Shown here one piece after another: positions 22,716 through 35,502 of a DNA stretch of 64,000 bases. A model generated the notes under the pieces. That model saw nothing but the letters and a program-made list of their open reading frames with translations. It made no database searches and was not told the origin of the DNA. Every line of letters starts with the position of its first letter. The first letter of the stretch is position 1. The DNA is from Romanomermis culicivorax (Eukaryota; Nematoda; Enoplea; Mermithida; Mermithidae): assembly GCA_963922205.1 (NCBI GenBank), contig CAWUHX010000031.1:248001-312000 (forward strand). The letters run 5' to 3'. Both the position numbers and the translations under genes were made by a program.

Positions 22716-24028
22716 TGTTCAAAAACTGAGGAAATTCTCTTTCTTTTATTCAATTCGCATAGCATAATGAACAAATTAACTGAATTTACAGATCTACTTA
22801 ATACTTGTCTTTATGACATGATTTTTTAAACTGAAACGTGGTTATCAGAGTGTTTCCTGGATGCTCTCATTTGTCAAAGTTCTGACTATCATATCTCAAG
22901 CTGTGATTGGATAAATCAGACTGGTGGTGGTGTTGCTATTGTTTCTCACAAAAAGTTAGACTTGAGTTTTGTAAATATTCCACATGAACTTTCTCTATCT
23001 GAAGTACTAGTTGTTGAGAAAACCTTATTTTGGGATAAAATAAGATTCATTTTGTTTACAGGCCACCTAGGAATGATATAAATATATTGAATGATTTAGC
23101 CAGATTAGTAGAAACCCCTGCATTATATAATAATAGATATATTATCTTGGGTGACTTCAATTTGCCCTTGCTGGAAAATTATGGATATCGAGACAAAATG
23201 GACCATCTCTCTAAAGTCATCAATAATAGTTTCTTAATTTCAGGATTTGAACAATTAGTGTTAGACCCTACTCGAGGAGAAAATTTTCTTGATCTGGTGT
23301 TCTGTAATTATCCAAACTTGATAGGCAATGTTACTGTTGCGGAAAACTTTTCTACCAGTGATCACAAAATGGTTAAATTTGATATTCTTCAGAGACTAAA
23401 GCACAAGTCAAGGTTAAAGCATATATCTAATGTTCAATCTTATGATTTTATCCATGCTGATCATCAATCTCTCGAGATCATACTAGCTTGAGTGGATCGG
23501 AATACTCTTTTCAATAATTGCATTCCCCCCAATCATTTTTATCAAGTTTTCCTAGGAGTTTTAGCAGGTTTTATTGATGAATTTGTACCAAGAAGAAAGG
23601 ACCAGGTGAAATGGGAAAAACCACCTTTATATTTGAGAAGACTTAAAAAGAGAAAACGTAAATTGTGGACTAAATATGACAACAGCAGAAATACTGAAAA
23701 TAAGAACAGCTTGAAGTTAATTGCAAAGGAACTTAAAAACGAAATGAATATCCATTATGCTAAGAAAGAAGAAACTCTATTGAAATCCTCCTCCTTACAA
23801 AATTTTTATGAATTTGTCAACAGCAAAACTGTAAAGCGACAAATGATCCCCACATTGCTTTATCATAATATCACAGTTAGTAGTGACGTCGACAAATGTG
23901 ATATTTTCAACAAATATTTTGCAACTGTCTTTACTGTTGATTGCCGAAATCTCCTCCTTTTCCTAGTAAAGGATTTGAATATCTTCAGTCAGTTGAATTT
24001 GGTTTCAAGGAAGTTTTGTTGGCACTGA
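22716..24028 (+). pseudogene. LINE ORF2 endonuclease and linker, reverse transcriptase missing
   Basis: The endonuclease shows TETWLS, GGGVAI, ILGDFNLP and SDHKMV motifs typical of APE endonucleases of the CR1/Jockey group. Breaks: a TGA before TETWL, a frame change near 23060-23090, and a TGA at 23489-23491 between the endonuclease and the basic linker. The linker (23492-24028) ends where the first reverse transcriptase blocks should start. The rest of the element is gone, so it cannot be active. Confidence 0.8.
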
Positions 24029-24118
24029 AAAATCTAAAATGTTTTCTCAATTTTTTCCTAATTTTTGCAGGTTTCTCAATCCAAATGCATCAAAATGCTT
24101 TGGTATGCTCATAAAATG

Positions 24119-24341
24119 CATATGTAAGATCTCCGACCAGTTGGGGGGGGGGGGGGGTAAATCCGAAATTTTGGGGGAATAGAAAAAAGTCGAAATTTTT
24201 TCCAAAAAAGGCCAAAAAAATACACTTTTTTGCAAATTTTTCTAATTTTTTCCAAACTGGGGAGGGGGGGTTGGATGAATTCGGGTAAATAGTTGGCCAA
24301 GTTCGGGGGGGTCCCCAACCCCCCGCCCAAGTACAGGTATG
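24119..24341 (+). repeat. G-tract hAT-like MITE, diverged copy
   Basis: Same internal order of blocks (GACCAGTTGG, G run, GTCGAAATTTT, CCAAACTGGGG, TTGGCCAAGTT, GTACAGGTATG). I could not find a clear target duplication. A related uninterrupted sequence near 26041-26080 shows the surrounding repeat without the insertion. Confidence 0.75.
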
Positions 24342-26411
24342 AAAAAAGCATCTGTAGGCACATTATAAACGTTTTTGAAAATGTGGAAAATTTTTGGATA
24401 ATGAGGAAAAAAATTTTAGGTCTGGTTCTCATGTGGAAAACATCTTCGGGGAAAAAATGGTGTTCGCACCACTGTTTTTTCCACATTTGCACTATAATAT
24501 GGAAAAAAAAATCTTGGATGTGGAAAAAATTTTTGAGGTCTTTCCACAGGCGCGGCTTTTATCGTGTCTACCTTCATTTATCACTTAATCTATAATAGTT
24601 TTCATCGTCTTAAACGTATTATTTCATGTTTTAATTCGTATCTTCAATATTTTATCATAATATTTAATGAAGATTCGCATTTTTTCCTTTTCAGAATCAA
24701 TACGTCAAGTCTCTATGCTTTTTGATGCGATTATTTCTTTGCTAACGTAAAATCAATTCGAAAGCTTCACGGAAATATCTTTCGGAAATTTATACTCTTC
24801 TTACTCATATATTTTTGACCAAGTTCATGAGAGTTTACAAATAAATTACAGATTTTAAAATTTTTCAACTAAAATTCTAGAAATTACGACTTTTGAGCAC
24901 AAAATTGGAATCTAATTCTTGAAATAAATGTTCAGAAAATTGATTTTCCAGCATCCCAGAATGTCAATATACCTATAAAATTTTCTCGCGCTTCGCGCCG
25001 GAAAGATAGCCATCTTTTTTGGGCTCTCACTCATCATCATAGAGGACTTGACCATCGATTTCTCGTATAATTCAAGTCAATTATGCTCTTCGATAGTTTG
25101 CTAGAACATTTGTTCAACAATGCTTGTAGACTAGGCTTTAAAGTCGAACATTTCAATTTTTTCTTATTAACTTCTCTAAAAACACTGGAAGGCTTGAAAA
25201 AGCTCAAAAACAGTGCGATAAAGCGTCTGTGAACATTTTTATGCAAAAAACGAGGATTTTAAGACGAAAAAAATTGAAAAAAATTTGACCCCTTTCCACA
25301 TTTGTGGGAAGAAGTTTGTGGAAAAAAACAGTGCTTTGCGCCGGTCAGGAGTAAATAATCACTATTTTCCATCAGGCGCTGCCATTAGCACATCTACATA
25401 TCACCACTTACTAATTGATTTTTAACAGATTCTATCAAACAAGTTAGCTCGTGTTGTTTTCGAATCATTAACAGTCAGTATTTTGTTGAAAAAAAACAAT
25501 TTTTCATCAATTCTCTCGATGCTTGGAATTTTTCGAAAATTTTAAACATGAATTTTTGGTTTTATTGAAAATACAAATTGAAGACACTGTTCTAGACTGT
25601 GATTTTAGAACTTCTGTCCACGAATATTCATTGCATGGAGAAATTTATTTTCCAGCGTTTTAGAATATAAGAACTCAAAAATTTTTGCGGCGCTTCGCGC
25701 CGGATTGATGAACAAATTGTACTTCATCAGTCATGATTTTAATATATTTCCCAACGTTGTGAATGTTCATCTTCCAGCATTTTAGAGAGTAAAAATCCAA
25801 AAATTTTTCTGGCGCTCTGTGCCGGACTAAGAATTATAAATAAAATTGGATAATCCTAATCGGAGCCACAGAAATATTAAAATAGCTGATAAATTCATGA
25901 CAACTCTGTCGTTAAAATGCTTTATCCGCTCTTGTAGAACACCAGTGTATTCTTCATCAGCTCATTTTGACTAATCTAACAAGAATTTTCTCAATTTTTT
26001 CCTAATTTTTGCAGGTTTCTGACTCCAAAAACATCAAAATGCTTGGGTATGCTCCTAAAATCCATAAAAAAGCATCTGTAGCCACATTATAAACGTTTTT
26101 AAAAATGTGGAAATTTTTTTGGAAAATGAGGAAAAAAATTTTGGGTCTGGTCCTTATGTGGTAAAAATCTTCGTGGAAAAAAACCGTGGTTTGTTCACTG
26201 TGTTTTCGCCAAATCAACGTTTTATTGGCGAAAAAAATTGGGATTTCAAGTCAGAAAGGTGCGTTCTGGTGCATTTTAGGAGGTCAAAATACCAAAATGT
26301 AATCATTATTTTGATCATTGCTTGCTATAGATCCAGCTCGAAGGCGGCTGTAAGCAGGGTTTTTTGCACACGGCAACCTAATTTCGGGCTATGCGCAGGC
26401 CCGTATTTAGA
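24342..26411. other. Block of dispersed repeats, no gene
   Basis: It consists of diverged interspersed repeats: several palindrome modules (24988, 25335, 25686, 25811), the TTTTGAGGTC.../GGCGCGGCTTTTA block near 24540 that recurs at 29110 and 29380, and the GTTAGCTCGTG block shared with 20310. No coding region was recognised. Confidence 0.55.
25644..25703 (+). repeat. Palindrome module, representative copy
   Basis: TTTTCCAGCG, TTTTAGAATAT, then CAAAAATTTTTGCGGCGCTTC. It ends in CGGCGCTTCGCGCCG at 25688-25702, an almost perfect hairpin. Confidence 0.7.
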
Positions 26412-26419
26412 GTGGGAAG

Positions 26420-26640
26420 CATATCTGTACTTGGGGGGGTCTGGGGGGGACCCCCCCCAACTTGGCCAACCCTGTACCCAAAATCATTCCCCCCAACCCC
26501 CCCCCCCCCAGTTTGGAGAAAATTAAAAAAATTTTCAAAAAAGTGTATGTTTTTTGGCAAAAATTTCGACTTTTTCCTACCCCCCCCAAAATTTCGGATT
26601 TACCCCCCCTCCCCAATTGGTCAGAGGTCTTACAGGTATG
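26420..26640 (-). repeat. G-tract hAT-like MITE, inverted orientation
   Basis: A 221-bp copy in the opposite orientation to the others. It has CATATCTGTAC and TTACAGGTATG ends and perfect 8-bp duplicates GTGGGAAG at 26412-26419 and 26641-26648. Confidence 0.92.
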
Positions 26641-26747
26641 GTGGGAAGGGGGGGAATTCACCCCTGAATTTTTTCACATTTTTCCGGTTTTTTTCCAAAA
26701 TCCATGCCGTATACGATTAAACTGATATAATAAATGTTAGATTAAAC

Positions 26748-28522
26748 CAGTGTTTTTTTGTGCCAAAACATGGTTTTTGCACAAAAAATTTTAAGTGTTT
26801 GTGCCTAATGGCACAAATTTTTCGACTTTTCTAAGGCTAAATTTCGATGATTTTTCGTCATTTTAGGGGCTGAAAACGCAGAATTTTCTCGACGCTTGGC
26901 GCAGTATCAATGTGTATTGCTGAGGCTGACTAAGTTATTTGTCTCGAATGCGAGCGAATTCCATTCTAATAGTATGTTTGTACTATCGCAACTGACTTTG
27001 AGATTATCAATGACTGGTGAATAAATAGAAATTGTTTACTTCCTATGTATGTTCATTCATTCGTACCCGTATCCAGGATTTTCAGAAGTGGGAGGGAATT
27101 TTCCAAGATTTTTTTAGAATTTACTGAATAAAAAGAAAATCATTTTTGCAGTAAAGACGACTTATTTTCGATCAGGATTTTTTCCACATGAGAACCGAAC
27201 CAAAAATTCTTTTTCTCATCTTCCAAAAATTTTCCACATTCTTAAAAACCTTTATAATGTGGCTAACGGATGCTTTTTTATGCATTTTAGGGGCATACCC
27301 AAGCGTCTCGTTGTTTTTGGAGTCAGAAACCTGCAAAAACGATGAAAAGTTGAGAAATTTATGGTTGGGTTGTTAAGTCAAAATGAACTGATGAAGAATA
27401 TATTCGTGTTCTGAAAGAGCAGAGCAAGCATGTTAAAAACAGAGTTCTCATGAATTTATCTGCTATTGAAATTCCTGTGGTTGAGTCTAAGTTCAACTAC
27501 ATCAACTCATGGCTCGATAATGAATGGAAATTTCTAAACTATGAGGAAATACAAAAACAAGAATGTCAATTATCTTGGTTTGACTATATCAAAGTGATCA
27601 GGATGATACCCAAAACATGGAAGGAACATATCAAAACAATTACTATACAAAAAGAAGAATATACATTGACAACTTCCACATTTGAACCAAAAAAAGTGAT
27701 ACAAATTAAACAAGAAATAATTTCTGGAAAACAATCACCAGTTACAGGTGAAATAAGATGGAAAGACATCTTACAACTACCAGACACTTTTGAATTTGAG
27801 AACACCTGGAAAATGCTACATAATTTGAAGATTGGGAACAAATTGAAACAATTCCAATATAAAATACTCCATAGAATTCTAGATACCCCGTATTTGTTGG
27901 TAAAATACAAGATTAAAGAATCAGATGAATGCATATATTGTGATATTAATGCGCAAGATGACATTATGCATAGTCTATATGAATGTCAAGCAACAAAATT
28001 TATATGGGATGGACTACAGGTATTAATAAATAAGCAGATAGATAACAAACTTGTCCTTACACCAACTAGAATAATCATGGGAATAATAGAACAACATAAA
28101 AGCAATATCAACCAAGACTTATCTTATATTGACACGACTTATAGACAACCTCAATTTAATCTTTACATCGTTGTTGAGAAGAAATTCGTGGCAAAAAAAT
28201 TGACGAAAAATATAAACTAACTGACAATTTCTTTAGAAATATCTAAATTCTCGCAGCATTCGATTTCTTTCCGAACCAAATAAACCATTTTTGCTCTCAG
28301 TTTTTCGTATCTCACCGATGTGGTTGGATAAAATAAGGTAAGTCCAATTTTCTAGCAAATTAGTGCGCTGAAAATGTTTTTAGTTATTTTTTTATCAAAC
28401 GCACAAAACTTTTTAAAGATTTTCAGTATGTTTTTGGGGTGAAAATTTTTTGTGTGCTATTGGCACAATTTTTTTGGCTCCTTGCGCAATTGGCACAAAT
28501 GTTCATGCTAAAAAAAACACTG
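26748..28522. mobile_element. hAT-like element, 1.8 kb, containing a LINE fragment
   Basis: The ends are CAGTGTTTTTTTG and AAAAAAACACTG, with perfect 8-bp duplicates GATTAAAC at 26740-26747 and 28523-28530. Subterminal TGTGCC/GGCACA motifs are repeated at both ends. The interior holds a dispersed repeat fragment (27060-27380) and an L1/Tx1 LINE piece. Related single ends are seen near 28888, 33845 and 57837. Confidence 0.9.
27450..28220 (+). pseudogene. C-terminal end of an L1/Tx1-type LINE ORF2
   Basis: An open frame of 256 codons, without stops, whose middle reads KQFQYKILHRILDT and whose later part has a CIYC...H...C zinc-binding pattern (CIYCDINAQDDIMHSLYEC). This is the zf-RVT region after the reverse transcriptase of L1/Tx1 LINEs. 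The endonuclease and reverse transcriptase are absent, so it is a 3' fragment. An intact frame in a truncated piece suggests a fairly recent arrival compared with the CR1-type copy. Confidence 0.8.
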
Positions 28523-29042
28523 GATTAAACTTAAAGCATAGATTTTAGAATAAAACTTTCCGCAATATCATTGTACTTATACATCACAATTTCCAAATTA
28601 CATAGGGTGAAAAATACGTTACATTGGACGCTCTTAGCCCTTCGATGGTCCAGCGAAAAAAATTGACACAAAAAATTTGGGATGGCACAACAAATTTTGA
28701 GCGTTTGTGCCAACTGGCACAAAATTTTTTGCTGGTCAAACATTAAATTCCCTTGGTTTTTGGACGTTCTAGGGGCTAAGAATGCAAAAAAATGTTGACG
28801 CTTCGCGCCGAGTCAATGCATATACTATTTCCTACTCATTTCACCCGAACGCGGACGATTTCTCGTCGAACAGTTTATTAGTATTGTTGCCAGTGTTTTT
28901 TTTGCACTGTGCAAAACTTTTTCCGCTCCTGCAAAACTTTTTTTCAGGTTTTTTGCACCGTGCAGAAAAATATTTATCAAATGTGGAAAAAAATTTGGGG
29001 TTTTCATATAGAAAAGATGCCTTTCGGTGCATTTTATTAGGT

Positions 29043-29076
29043 CCAAATCTCAAAATTTTTCGGCGCTTGGCGCCGG
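29043..29076 (+). repeat. Palindrome module copy
   Basis: CCAAATCTCAAAATTTTTC is followed by CGGCGCTTGGCGCCG at 29061-29075. A second diverged copy lies at 29309-29340. Confidence 0.7.
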
Positions 29077-29984
29077 TTATAACTTCAATAATCATTATTA
29101 TTTATTGTGAAGCTCAGGCGCGGCTTTTAGAATGTCTATCTTCACTTATCACTAATTTTTAATAGTTTTCATCATCTTAAACGTATTATTTCATGTCTAA
29201 TTGGCGATTTTCAATATTATCTTGATATTGAATGAATATCCCCATTCTTTCTTCATACATTTTTTGAGAAAGATCAACACATCAACTTGGTGCATTTCAG
29301 AAGGTCATAATCTCAAAACTTTCCGGCGCTTCACGCTGTTTATAACTTTAATAATCATTAATATGTATTACATAGCTCAGACACGGCTTTCAGAATGTCT
29401 ACCTTCACCTATCATTTAATCTATTATAGTTTTCATCATCCCAAACGTATTATCTCATGTTTTAAATGGTAATCTTTAATATTATCTTGATATTTAATGA
29501 AAATTCGCAGTTTTTCCTTGAAACATTTTTGAGGAAGATCAATACGTCAAGTCTCTAAACTTTTTGAGGTGATTATTCCTTTCTTAACGTAAAATCAATT
29601 CAGGAGCTTCATGGAAGTAGTTTTCGGAAATTTCTACTCTTCCACTTATATCTTTTCGGCTAAGTTCATGAGAGTCAACGAATAAATCACTGCTTTTAAA
29701 ATTTTTCAAATGATAAAGTTCTAAAAATTACGACTTTTGAACACAAAACTTGAATATAATTCTTGAAATAAATGTTTGGAAAATTGATTTTGATGCGTCG
29801 CCGAATGTCAATAGTCAAAAAGTTTTTCCGGCGCCCCACACCGGAAAGATTATTATCTTTTTTGGGCTTTCACTTGTCATCATAGAGGACTTAACCGTCA
29901 ATTTATCATCTAATGCGAATTCATTATCCTATTGGACAATTTTCTCGAAAATTTGTTCCATAATGCTTGTAAATCAGACTTGAA

Positions 29985-31145
29985 ACTCGAAAATTTCAGT
30001 TTTTTGCTCAATTTTAATGTTTGTAGTTATAAATTATATTTGAAAATTACACTGATTTGGTTATTAGTCTTTGGCCATGATGTAGAATGACACAGGTTAC
30101 TTATTTATACCTATTTTCGCTATGTACTAATTGTACAAATGAAATATTGGCTGCTGTTTGTACATGTGTAAATGGGTCATGTACAAAAAACCCTGTTTAT
30201 AGTACAAAAAAATTTTTTTGGCGCGCAAAACTTTTTGGGTGATTTTGTCAATGACGGATGATTAAAAATAAATTCTGAGTATTCTCTGTTCATTCAGTTA
30301 TAGATTCGGATTTAAAACTGGAATTCTTACTTTTTGTGTTTGACTGATTCAAATAGAAAAATCGACGTCGTACAATGCTTCGACCAGAAATATACACTAT
30401 TTTGACTTTATTCTCTCTAGTGTTCATGATTGTGAAATTTGTATAAATATTCGTAGTCGGAAATTAAATCAATTTGAACTTCCTGAACAATTCTGAAGTT
30501 ATTTATATTTTCTCAGCATTCCATTTCTTTTTGAGTCGTCGTGCCGTGAACTATTTTCTGGTACAGTTTTTTCTTATCTCACTGACATGGCCAGCTGAAA
30601 AATAGGTTGGGCACGATTTTTATAAAAAATTAATGTATTAAACGTAGCTAACTTTTGGCCTAAAACTTTTCCGCAGCTTTCAATATATGCTTCTAGCAGA
30701 AAAATTTTTTTGTGCCATTGGCAGAATTTTTTTTGGCCTCTTGTGCCCATTGGCACAAATGTCCATGTACAAAAAAGACGCTGAACTATATAATTTTTTT
30801 GAGAGTAGTAGACACACCATCCCTCTACGAAATGGCAAACTTTCATACCACATCTAACTTTTTCCCCATGAGATGTGGGTCTTTTTTAAAAACCTAGTAC
30901 GTGTCCAATTTATGGGCAGGCTCCAAGATCTCTTTTGGACATGACCCATTTGCACATGTACAGACGGTAGCCAATATTTCATTTGTACAATTTGTACATA
31001 CCAAAAATATGTATAAATAAGTAACCTGTGTTCCTCTACATCGTGGCCAAAAACTAATAACCAAATGAGTGTAATTTTCAAATTTGATTTATAACTACAA
31101 ACATTAAAATTGAGCAAAAAACGGAAATTTTCGAGTTTCAAGTCT
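29985..31145. repeat. Long inverted repeat, arms ~200 bp
   Basis: The sequence 29990-30190 (from GAAAATTTCAG through GTTTGTAGTTATAAATT to GTACATGTGTAAATGGG) returns in reverse complement at about 30940-31145. About 750 bp lie between the arms. The arms also hold TGTACA-rich ends (ATTGTACAAATGAAATATTG). They could be the ends of one element or a duplicated inverted repeat copy. Confidence 0.7.
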
Positions 31146-33957
31146 GATTTACAGAATTACACACCACTAAAATATTATACAGGACAAATTAATCTTTTAG
31201 GAACTCATCTCAATGTTCAGGGAGGAAAATGAAACATTATTTTGATTCCAGATGTATCTTAGGAGGTCTAAACTTCAAATTTTTTAAGCGCTTCACAGCG
31301 GTGATATTTCAACATATCTTTCACAACTTAAGATCGACCTGTTGAAAACCTTTCCATTGCACCAAGAAGAGCGTTTTGGTGTGTTTCAAAGGTTAGAAAT
31401 GTTAAATTTCCTCGTTGTCATGCCACGCGCTGATCATATCATCGACCAATTTTTTTTATAACTCAAGGAAAACTTCAAATGCATCAATGAGAGCACTTTT
31501 GTGCGTTTTACAAAGTTGCAAATTTCAAACCAAAATTTAAAGAATTAAAAAAATGTTTTCCGCCACCCAACAAATCTTGGTTATGACCTTGTTTAGGGTA
31601 AAAACTTCTTCACGGTTCTGATTCTACCATGCAACAGAGCTGACCAAGAATTTTTGGCTTTACTAACAGGGCGGGCTCATTTGAGAAATAAATGGGATAA
31701 AGACTAAGTTCACATGACGAACGTTAAAATCTTCTCATTTGCTTATGGCATGAACAAAGTCTACCACTAGCTAAACGTAGCTCTATAGGCTAGATACGCG
31801 ATTGCATAGAGTGATTTGACTTAATAGGATTGGAGCATTAAACATCAAGAATTCAAGTCCGATGTGTAATTCAGATGATATGGTATGAAGAACCAAAAAT
31901 GATGTACGATGTGATACAAAATTGGGAATACAGTAATTTGGTTGAATTTTAATTTGAAACAAAAAAATATCAAAATAAAACTAGCAGTATTCTCTCCACT
32001 CATGAGAGTTTCATCATAATGCTTATGCTGAAATATCACATTAAATTGATGTTGTAGGACAAAAATGGGACTCTTGATCAAGTTACTTCACGTTTGGATG
32101 TTTAAAAAAACTCATTGAAAGCAATCATTTCCTTGATTTTTTAAGCATCAAGGCCGGTACTACTAAGCCCGGGCCTGGGCATGGTCTGACCGGCCGGACC
32201 CGGGTACCTGGTCGATCGCTGCTTATGAGTCTTATAAGCTCTTATAACATCAGACATTTTTTCCTGCTTATAAAAATCGCGAGAAAAACGCAAAACAATA
32301 CACAAATTATAGCTAAAAATGCAAAAGCATCAAATTATAAAAATACCCAGCAGGAGTAAAAAACTCTTCAGATGCAAGAACAATGGTTTAAAAATGTTCG
32401 CAAATCCTTAAAGATGCGAAAAATTGTTGTCCAATGTTAGATGGACGGTGTCCAATGTTTGATAAAGCAATCTGAGATAAAAAACCGATATTTAAAGCAT
32501 TTTTATTTATATCTATGTAGATATTCTGATAAAGCACATAAAATAACCTCTATACAGTAGGTGTAGTGGCCATTTAAAATTGGATAAATGAAGTTCTTCC
32601 ATTCAAAGTTCGATATATTTCTCGGGCCGAAGCGCAAAAAGGACGATTATTAAAAAAATTAAACTAATAATTCAAACACAGCATACTCTTATGAAAGGAA
32701 TGTTTTTTAACCTATACATATCCAAACATATTTACTTGAAGACCAATATTCATTAAGATACAACACTTCGGAAAAAAATGTCCAATCTTTGGATGTGTAC
32801 AATGTAACGTGATTTACCCCTTTTCGTCAAATATAGAATTTACCCACTAATCCAAGCACACATTAACTGAAAATAAATCTTCTTTACTTTAAAAATGATT
32901 TTCTTTTCATTCAGTAAATTCTAAAAAAAATTTGGAAATTCCCCCCCCCCCCCCTTTTTAAAAATCCTGAATACATGTATGGCTGTGCAACCATATTTTT
33001 TCTTTCAAGCTGCACAGTGCAACTTGTAGCCTGATTGCCCTTTAGGCCATCGGGTTTCGTGTCCGGGGATGCTTTTTTATGCGTTATAAAATGGAAAATA
33101 GTGGAAATTTTCCGGCGCTTCGCGCGGGATTTTATTTATTTAATAATTTTTCTATATTATTCCAGTGCACGGTTAGAAAATGTCATTCTAGCTAGTTCTT
33201 ATAGCTTTTAATTATCAACATATTATGGATAAATGCTTAATCTTGTGTTTTTTTCTGGCGAATTTAAGAAAAAGCAAGATTTTTCCTGGCTATTTTCCCA
33301 AATTTTTTATTCGATCTTTAAAAACATTTTGGCATTTGTGTGATTAGAACATTTTGAGTCCAAGTAAAAATTCTAGCTGGTTGAAGAATCGAAGTTATTG
33401 GTTGTTTTGCTCTAGTTTTTGAATTGTAGTCTGCTCACCTGAAAATTCACTGAATTCACTAAAAAATTAAACCTACTGTCTCGGAAATAAAAGTTTAAAA
33501 GGTTCATTTTCCAGCAATCTAGAATATCGAAATACAAGATAAATTTTTGGAGCAACGAGCCGAACAAGTTATACTCATATCTAACTTTTCATTTTTCTCC
33601 ATAACTCCGAAAATTAGCTTTTAAAAGCCTAAAAAAATTCGAATGAATACATGAAAACTAGCTTTTGGTGTTTTTTCCGACTTAATTAAGCTAATTTATT
33701 GATTTTAGAGTAAGCAACCAAGAATCTATCTGGGCAATCAAAATTTTTCCCCAAGTTGTACATTGCAACTTGGCCTGTGTAAAAAACCGTGGCCGTAAGC
33801 ATGACTACTTTAACTTGACAAGTTAGCATTCAATAGTCGTTACCAGCGTTTTTTTGTGCGAAAAACTAGTTTTTTCACAAAAAAATTGGAATGGCACAAG
33901 AAATTTTGAGCATTTGTGCCAATTGGCACAAAGTTTTTGAGTGCTTTGAGCTTACTA
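31146..33957. other. Dispersed repeats, no gene
   Basis: This stretch contains a GC-rich transposon end at 32149-32215 (CCCGGGTACCTGGTCGATC, shared with 58600-58640), a run of 14 C at about 32941-32954, and an inverted copy of the 27070-27180 repeat at about 32870-32965. It also has a palindrome module at 33112-33128 and TGTGCC/GGCACA-rich hAT-like sequence at 33845-33935. No coding region was recognised. Confidence 0.5.
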
Positions 33958-35502
33958 CAGGGTTCATACAAAGTTAGAGAAAAAAAATTCCCTGTGTTTT
34001 CCAGTTTTCCAGGTTGACAAATGAAATTTTTCCAGGTTTTTATAATGACGAAATATACTATCCTGAAGAAAAATACTGAATAATAGAAACATGTGTGAGC
34101 TAAAGTATCATCAAAGATAGAGTACTAAATCAAAAAATTTATTTCAAATTATTGTGCAACCCAGCGCCGAAAAATTTTGATTCCAAGACCTCTAAAACGT
34201 CAGAAAATTAATTTTTCAGCACATTCTTATGCAGCTGTCGATCATCAATCGTGATCTTTTCACCATTTGATTGGTGGAAGCGTTAAAACATCGTTTTAAC
34301 GTTTTCGTATATCAAGAGCCAGTAATTTACCAATCATAATTATTTATGATATATATAAACCAACGTATAAACCATAAAAAAGTGTGATAGATATTTTACT
34401 TCGGACTCGGATATTGGTAATTAATGCGGTGCAGAGCATCGGAAAAAATTTGGATTTTGATATTATATATCGTTGGAAAATGACTATTTTTAATATCTAT
34501 TTCCTGCCTGAAAAGTCTAATTTTTCAGTGAATTCAACATGTTTTCAGTCAGACAAACTAAAATTCAAAAATTAGGCAAGCAGCAATGAATTGAATGACT
34601 TTTTCAGACAGAAGAACCTCTGCTATTGTCCCATGCTTAATCATTTTCCAAATGCAAAAAGTTATCTTCACGAAAGTCGAAAATTTTAAAGAACCACAAA
34701 ACGATTTTGTGGAAATAATCTAGAAAAATCTAGGTTTTAGTCAAATATGTGAAAAAATAATACAAGGTCAAACATTCATCCATAACATGCTGATGTTTAA
34801 AAGCTATAAGCCAGCGTAAGATAGGCCGACATTTTCCAACCGCACAACAGAAATGATAACAAGAATTGTAAGTGATTTGAAATCTGGCGCGAAGCGCCGG
34901 AAAATTTTCGATATGTTTTCTTAAAAACGCATAAGAATACATCTCCGGACAGGAAACTCACCCAATCAAAAGGATTGTTAGGCTCTAATTTTTATAAGCC
35001 ATGTTGGCTTGTGCCCCTAAATTTTTAGGAGTCAATCAGAATTTTTAGAAGCCATGGCTTCTAATTGAAGTTCGCAAATATGAATGCTCTATATTAAAGT
35101 TCGCAAATATGAATGCTCTATACAGCCGAAAACATTTTGTTGATTAGTCTCCAATTTTCTGGCATAAATGAGGAGTTTGAATGTTTTCTCGAATATTACC
35201 CTTACAATCCAATTGAAACGTTGACTTTGACATATTAATTTGAAGGCTAAATTAAAAGTTGAAGTTGAAAAACTAAAAATAACGATCTCAATTACTCGAT
35301 GATTTTAAGCAATTTCAATTTTAATGTGCATAGTTGAATAAGAAACACGCCGCAGCGCGGGGAAAAAATTTGACGATTTTCCTGTAATTTTCGACACAAA
35401 ATATTTATTTTTCCTTAAAATTCCCTGTGTTTTCCAGGTTTTCCAGACCTGAAAAAAAATTCCCTGTGTTTTCCAGGTTTTCCAGGTTGTGTATGAACCC
35501 TG
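33958..35502. mobile_element. 1.5-kb terminal-inverted-repeat element
   Basis: The ends are CAGGGTTCATAC and GTATGAACCCTG, with duplicates TTACTA at 33952-33957 and 35503-35508. Just inside each end are CCCTGTGTTTTCCAG repeats. No transposase was found. It contains a palindrome module (34884-34900). A second copy in inverted orientation is 44378-50498. The element is probably hAT-like, although the visible duplication is 6 bp rather than 8. Confidence 0.82.
34884..34900 (-). repeat. Palindrome module inside a transposon
   Basis: CTGGCGCGAAGCGCCGG followed by AAAATTTTC, i.e. the module in reverse orientation. The equivalent position of the related element near 49646 keeps it as CCGGCGCATCGCGCCGG. 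Confidence 0.7.

Larger units (their letters stand above)
20320..24040 (+). mobile_element. Truncated CR1/Jockey-type LINE, interrupted by three insertions
   Basis: Coding blocks of one LINE lie in order on the plus strand. They are the C-terminal part of ORF1 (20323-20414, 20870-21059, 22388-22417, 22640-22682), an APE-type endonuclease (about 22716-23490), and the linker leading to reverse transcriptase (23492-24028). The reverse transcriptase itself is missing. Repeat sequence at the right edge (TTTTCTCAATTTTTTCC) is the same family as at 25985, so the LINE seems inserted in a dispersed repeat. Insertions at 20415-20861, 21068-22379 and 22418-22631 each have a target duplication made of LINE sequence, so they came later. 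Confidence 0.8.
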
